Source: JAUQQI01 sp040289115
Lineage (GTDB): Bacteria; Chloroflexota; Dehalococcoidia; JAUQQI01
Length of the DNA stretch: 64,000 nt
Assembly (NCBI GenBank): GCA_040289115.1
Contig: PSKS01000004.1
Coordinates: 41,177-105,176 of the forward strand
Direction of reading: 5' to 3'
Notes under the pieces: model-generated
Told to the model about the DNA's origin: nothing
The model's database searches: none
The model's input: only the letters and a program-made list of their open reading frames with translations
Made by a program: the position numbers and the translations under genes
In this document: one piece after another, positions 61,097-64,000 of the stretch
Numbering within the stretch: the stretch's first letter is position 1
Layout: each line of letters begins with the position of its first letter

Positions 61097-62740
61097 ATGG
61101 GACGCCGAACCGTCCAGGTGCTCTGCCTCCTTGGCCTGGTGGTGGGCCTGGGCCTCACTTGGTGGTTACCCAACCCGGTCTTAAACCCGGTTCCCTCAAT
61201 CCAGGCCCAGGCCCGGCCCCTGCCCTTCACCGACGTGAATCCCCTGGGGGCCAACTTCTTCCTGGACCGGGAAGTGGAAACCTGGAAGAAGCGGGAGACG
61301 CTCCGGATGGCCCGGGCGGCCGGGTTGGGCTGGGTGAAGCAGATGTTTCCCTGGGACCAGATTGAGCCCCAAAGGGGCCTCTTCTGGGACGACCGCATTC
61401 GGCGGAGCACCTGGGATAAGTTCGACGAGGTGGTGGACCTGGTGGAGCAGTACGGCCTGCGTCTCATCGTCAGGCTCGACCAGCCCCCGGAATGGGCCCG
61501 CAGCCGCGGCGAAAACGCCCGCTACCCGGTCCGGGACCTGAACGAGTTCGGCGACTACGTCGCCCGGGTCGTGGCCCGCTACCGGGGGCGGGTCCAGTAC
61601 TACCAAATCTGGAACGAGCCGAACCTGGCCCGGGAGTGGGGCGGCCGTCCCCCCGATCCGGTGGCCTACACCGAGCTTTTAAAAGTCGCCTACCAGCGGG
61701 CCAAGGCCGTGGACCCCAATGTGGTCATCTTGAGCGCTCCCCTGGCCCAGACCCTGGAGCGGTCGCCCCAGGCGATAAACGAGCTAGATTTTCTTCAGGG
61801 AATGTACGCCGCCGGGGCCGCCCCCTATTTCGATATCCTGATGGCCAACGCTTACGGCTTTGACCGCCCCCCGGAGGACCCGCCCGACCCGAGGGTCTTG
61901 AACTTCCAGCGGCTTAAACTTTTACGGGAGGTTATGGTCCGGAACGGGGACGGGGCCAAGCCCATCTGGCTTAACGAGTTCGGCTGGAACGCCGCCCCGC
62001 CAACCTTCCCGTCCTTCCGCCTTTACTGGGGGCGGGTGACGGAAGAGGAGCAGGCCGCCTACACGGTCCGGGCCATCCGCTTGGCCCGCCAGTGGGAGTG
62101 GCTCGGGGTGATCAACCTTTGGTACTTCCGGCAGGTGGGGGACATCTCACCCTTGGATAGCGCCGAGTATTACTTTCGGGTTGTGGACCCCGACTTCACC
62201 CCCCGCCCCCTCTACTTTGCAGTCCAGCAGCTTTCGGAAGAGTTTAAATTCGCCCTGCCCGGTGAGCACCAGGAGACCTCCCCGGCCGTTCAGACCGAGG
62301 GCCGCTGGGCCTACGTCCGCTCCGACGAAGCCTCCGCCCGGGGCTACGTGGAGTCTTCGGCCCCCGGGGCCCGGCTGGTCTTTAACTTCCGGGGAACCGG
62401 GGTCGAGCTAGTGCCCGGACCCGGCGCCGGCCGGGTGTACGTCCAGCTGGACGGCCACCCGGTCTCCGGCCTGCCCACCGACCCCACCGGCCAGACCTGG
62501 CTGGACCTGGCCCCCGACGTCCCGGGCCGACCCATCACGGTGGCCCGGGGCCTGTCCTACGGCCAGCACCGCCTGACCCTTACGGTCCCCCAGCTTCGGC
62601 CCGCTGAACGGGTGAGCATCGACGCCTTCGTAGTGCTCCTGGAGGAGCCCGACTATCGGCCGGCCCTGCTCGGGGCCGGCCTAGCCGCCCTCAGCTTCCT
62701 GGGTCTGGGCCTTACCTTCCTTCCCCGCCGGACCCCATGA
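61097..62740 (+). CDS. Secreted clan-A glycoside hydrolase-like protein with C-terminal anchor
   Basis: 547 residues from ATG 61097. An N-terminal hydrophobic segment (about 5-25) exports it. The (beta/alpha)8 domain has GLGWVKQMFPWDQIEPQRG, Glu174 in YYQIWNEPNLAREWGG (acid/base) and Glu294 in IWLNEFGWNAAPP (nucleophile). This resembles GH39/GH5-like hydrolases. A beta-rich domain (about 390-510, AGRVYVQLDGHPVSGL) follows, then a C-terminal membrane helix and basic tail (FLGLGLTFLPRRTP), so it is probably held at the cell surface. Its stop overlaps the next start (ATGA). The substrate is unknown. Confidence 0.83.
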   Translation: MGRRTVQVLCLLGLVVGLGLTWWLPNPVLNPVPSIQAQARPLPFTDVNPLGANFFLDREVETWKKRETLRMARAAGLGWVKQMFPWDQIEPQRGLFWDDRIRRSTWDKFDEVVDLVEQYGLRLIVRLDQPPEWARSRGENARYPVRDLNEFGDYVARVVARYRGRVQYYQIWNEPNLAREWGGRPPDPVAYTELLKVAYQRAKAVDPNVVILSAPLAQTLERSPQAINELDFLQGMYAAGAAPYFDILMANAYGFDRPPEDPPDPRVLNFQRLKLLREVMVRNGDGAKPIWLNEFGWNAAPPTFPSFRLYWGRVTEEEQAAYTVRAIRLARQWEWLGVINLWYFRQVGDISPLDSAEYYFRVVDPDFTPRPLYFAVQQLSEEFKFALPGEHQETSPAVQTEGRWAYVRSDEASARGYVESSAPGARLVFNFRGTGVELVPGPGAGRVYVQLDGHPVSGLPTDPTGQTWLDLAPDVPGRPITVARGLSYGQHRLTLTVPQLRPAERVSIDAFVVLLEEPDYRPALLGAGLAALSFLGLGLTFLPRRTP

Positions 62741-64000
62741 GTTTCGGGCGCGTGCTGGCCCTCATCGGCCTTATCGCCTTCTGGGGCCTGGCCCTGGCCC
62801 AGCCGGACCTGCCGGGCCTTTACTACGACGAGGCTGCCGACGCCGCCCCAGCCGTCCAGCTCCTGGCCGGCAAACCCGTCGAGCCGGCCCGGGACGTAAG
62901 CCTCGATCTTTTCGGCCGGCGGCTGCCCGTGATGGTGATGGATTACGTGGGGGCCGTAAGCACGTATTTATATATTCCTTGGTTCGGCCTGCTGGGGGTC
63001 GGGGTCCTTCAGCTCCGGATTTTGCCCATCGCCGGGGGGATGGTCACCCTAGCCCTGGCTGCGGTCTTGGGTCGGCGCTGGCTGGGGTCTGTCCCGGGCG
63101 GGTTGGGGGTCCTGCTCGGGGCGATTCACCCCTCCTTTGTCTTCTGGACCCGGCAGGGCGTCCACGTAAGCTCCCTCCTCGGTCTGCTGGCCATGGCCAG
63201 CCTGCTGAGCCTGGATACCTGGCTTAAGACCGGGCGGCTCCGCTGGGCATACCTTACGGCCCTTCTTTTTGGCCTTGGCTTAAGCGTAAAGCTCCTCTTC
63301 CTCTGGTGGGGGCCCGTCCTGGGCCTTTACCTCTGGGTCCGGGCCGGGCCGAAGGCCGACCAGGCCATTGGCGGGCTTTTAATGCCCGGTCGGCTCGCCA
63401 TCTGCCTCCTAGGTGTTCTAATCGGGGCCTGGATGCCCGTCTACTACAACCTTCGGTCCGGGGGAACCCTCGAGGTGGTGGCTGCTAACCTTTGGCGGAC
63501 CAGCTACGGGGTTGAAAACTGGCGGGTCATCGAAAACTTGGCCACCGCCTTCGACCACCTGCTCGCCCTGGTGCGGGGGGACCATTTCTGGTTCCTGGGC
63601 GGCCGCTTCGGCAACCCAGCCTATCCCCCCGTCCTAGTAGGGTCCCTGGGGGTGGCCCTGGCCGGGGGGCTGGTCCTGGGCCGGCGGGATGGGTCCTGGC
63701 GGCTGCTGGGCGGGCTGGGCGGAATCATCCTGCTGGTAACCGCCCAGAGCGCCTTTACCGTCTCCGGCCTGTGGCCCACCCACCTTTACCTGCTCATGCC
63801 GATTCCCCAACTGCTGGCCGTCGGGGTTATCTGTCGGCTCGGAAGTCTCATGCGAGGCCGGGCATTCCGGGCGGTCCTGGTCCTTCTGGCGGGCCTCGGC
63901 CTCGGTTTGGGGGATCTGGCGGCCGACCTAGACTACCACCGGGTGCTGGCGGAGACGGGCGGCTGGCTGCGGATGTCGGACGCCATCTACCGGCTGGCCA
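62737..64000 (+). CDS. GT39-like membrane glycosyltransferase (C-terminus outside window)
   Basis: The frame begins at ATG 62737 in an ATGA overlap and is open to the end of the window (421 codons seen). It starts with a membrane helix and the loop PDLPGLYYDEAADAAPAVQLLAG, which carries the acidic pair of GT-C enzymes (YDEAADA). Many helices follow, with HPSFVFWTRQGVHVSS in the third-loop position where PMT-like enzymes have Trp/Arg residues. It should transfer a sugar from a polyprenyl-phosphate donor. It is transcribed with the hydrolase just upstream. Confidence 0.82.
   Translation, partial: MSFGRVLALIGLIAFWGLALAQPDLPGLYYDEAADAAPAVQLLAGKPVEPARDVSLDLFGRRLPVMVMDYVGAVSTYLYIPWFGLLGVGVLQLRILPIAGGMVTLALAAVLGRRWLGSVPGGLGVLLGAIHPSFVFWTRQGVHVSSLLGLLAMASLLSLDTWLKTGRLRWAYLTALLFGLGLSVKLLFLWWGPVLGLYLWVRAGPKADQAIGGLLMPGRLAICLLGVLIGAWMPVYYNLRSGGTLEVVAANLWRTSYGVENWRVIENLATAFDHLLALVRGDHFWFLGGRFGNPAYPPVLVGSLGVALAGGLVLGRRDGSWRLLGGLGGIILLVTAQSAFTVSGLWPTHLYLLMPIPQLLAVGVICRLGSLMRGRAFRAVLVLLAGLGLGLGDLAADLDYHRVLAETGGWLRMSDAIYRLA

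Overview
The window is high-GC bacterial chromosome with no visible break, phage, insertion sequence, CRISPR array or tRNA/rRNA gene. About 95 % is coding, starts are ATG, GTG and TTG, and many genes overlap by 1-20 bases. Gene content (dnaX-ybaB-recR-recO, coaD-yceD-rpmF-fabD-fabG-nusB-acpP-tatC, rpsB-tsf-pyrH-frr-uppS), several very large membrane glycosyltransferases with extracellular beta-rich tails, and a Pro/Thr-rich anchored protein suggest a member of the Chloroflexota. That assignment is an inference from gene style, not a sequence comparison.

Layout. 1-2876: end of a peptide/nickel-type ABC importer (binding protein and two permeases), facing an orphan molybdopterin hydroxylase large subunit (2940-5231). 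5365-10418: two GT39-like membrane glycosyltransferases with repeated C-terminal beta modules. 10455-15572: dnaX, ybaB, recR, recO, a sugar-nucleotide epimerase and a rhomboid protease. 15579-19223 (minus): TatD nuclease, polyprenyl diphosphate synthase and a LysR regulator, then an exonuclease-WYL fusion. 19369-22432: HtrA-like protease and a secreted clan-A glycoside hydrolase. 22484-28559: rsmD, coaD, a coiled-coil protein that appears to start at AUA, yceD, rpmF, fatty-acid genes, nusB, acpP, tatC. 28556-31896 (minus): RNase PH, a small membrane protein, citrate synthase, HemB. 32078-35869: O-methyltransferase, PIG-L deacetylase, and a DapA-like/sarcosine-oxidase-like pair with a 74-aa companion.

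35872-43324 (minus): the translation/UMP-kinase operon (uppS, frr, pyrH, tsf, rpsB) behind hslU, a YjbQ protein and an APC transporter with a USP-like tail. 43400-52754 (plus): CoA-transferase III, clpB followed by a baeRF-family protein, and a catabolic group of enolase-superfamily enzyme, D-aminoacylase-like amidohydrolase and aldehyde dehydrogenase. 52721-57887 (minus): TIM-barrel lipoprotein-like hydrolase, TerC, MurJ, an RfaE2-type nucleotidyltransferase, a membrane protein and a zincin. 57996-64000 (plus): flippase-like protein, FAD oxidoreductase, RsmG, a secreted glycoside hydrolase and a GT39-like protein cut by the window end.

Two themes recur. One is envelope glycan building and trimming: three GT39-like proteins, three clan-A hydrolase-like proteins, MurJ, UppS, polyprenyl synthase, RfaE2, an epimerase and a flippase-like protein. 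The other is small-molecule catabolism: importer, molybdenum hydroxylase, CoA-transferase, DapA-like, amine oxidase, enolase-superfamily, amidohydrolase, ALDH. Several promoters carry an extended -10 (TGn-TAnnnT), and several genes have no or very short leaders.
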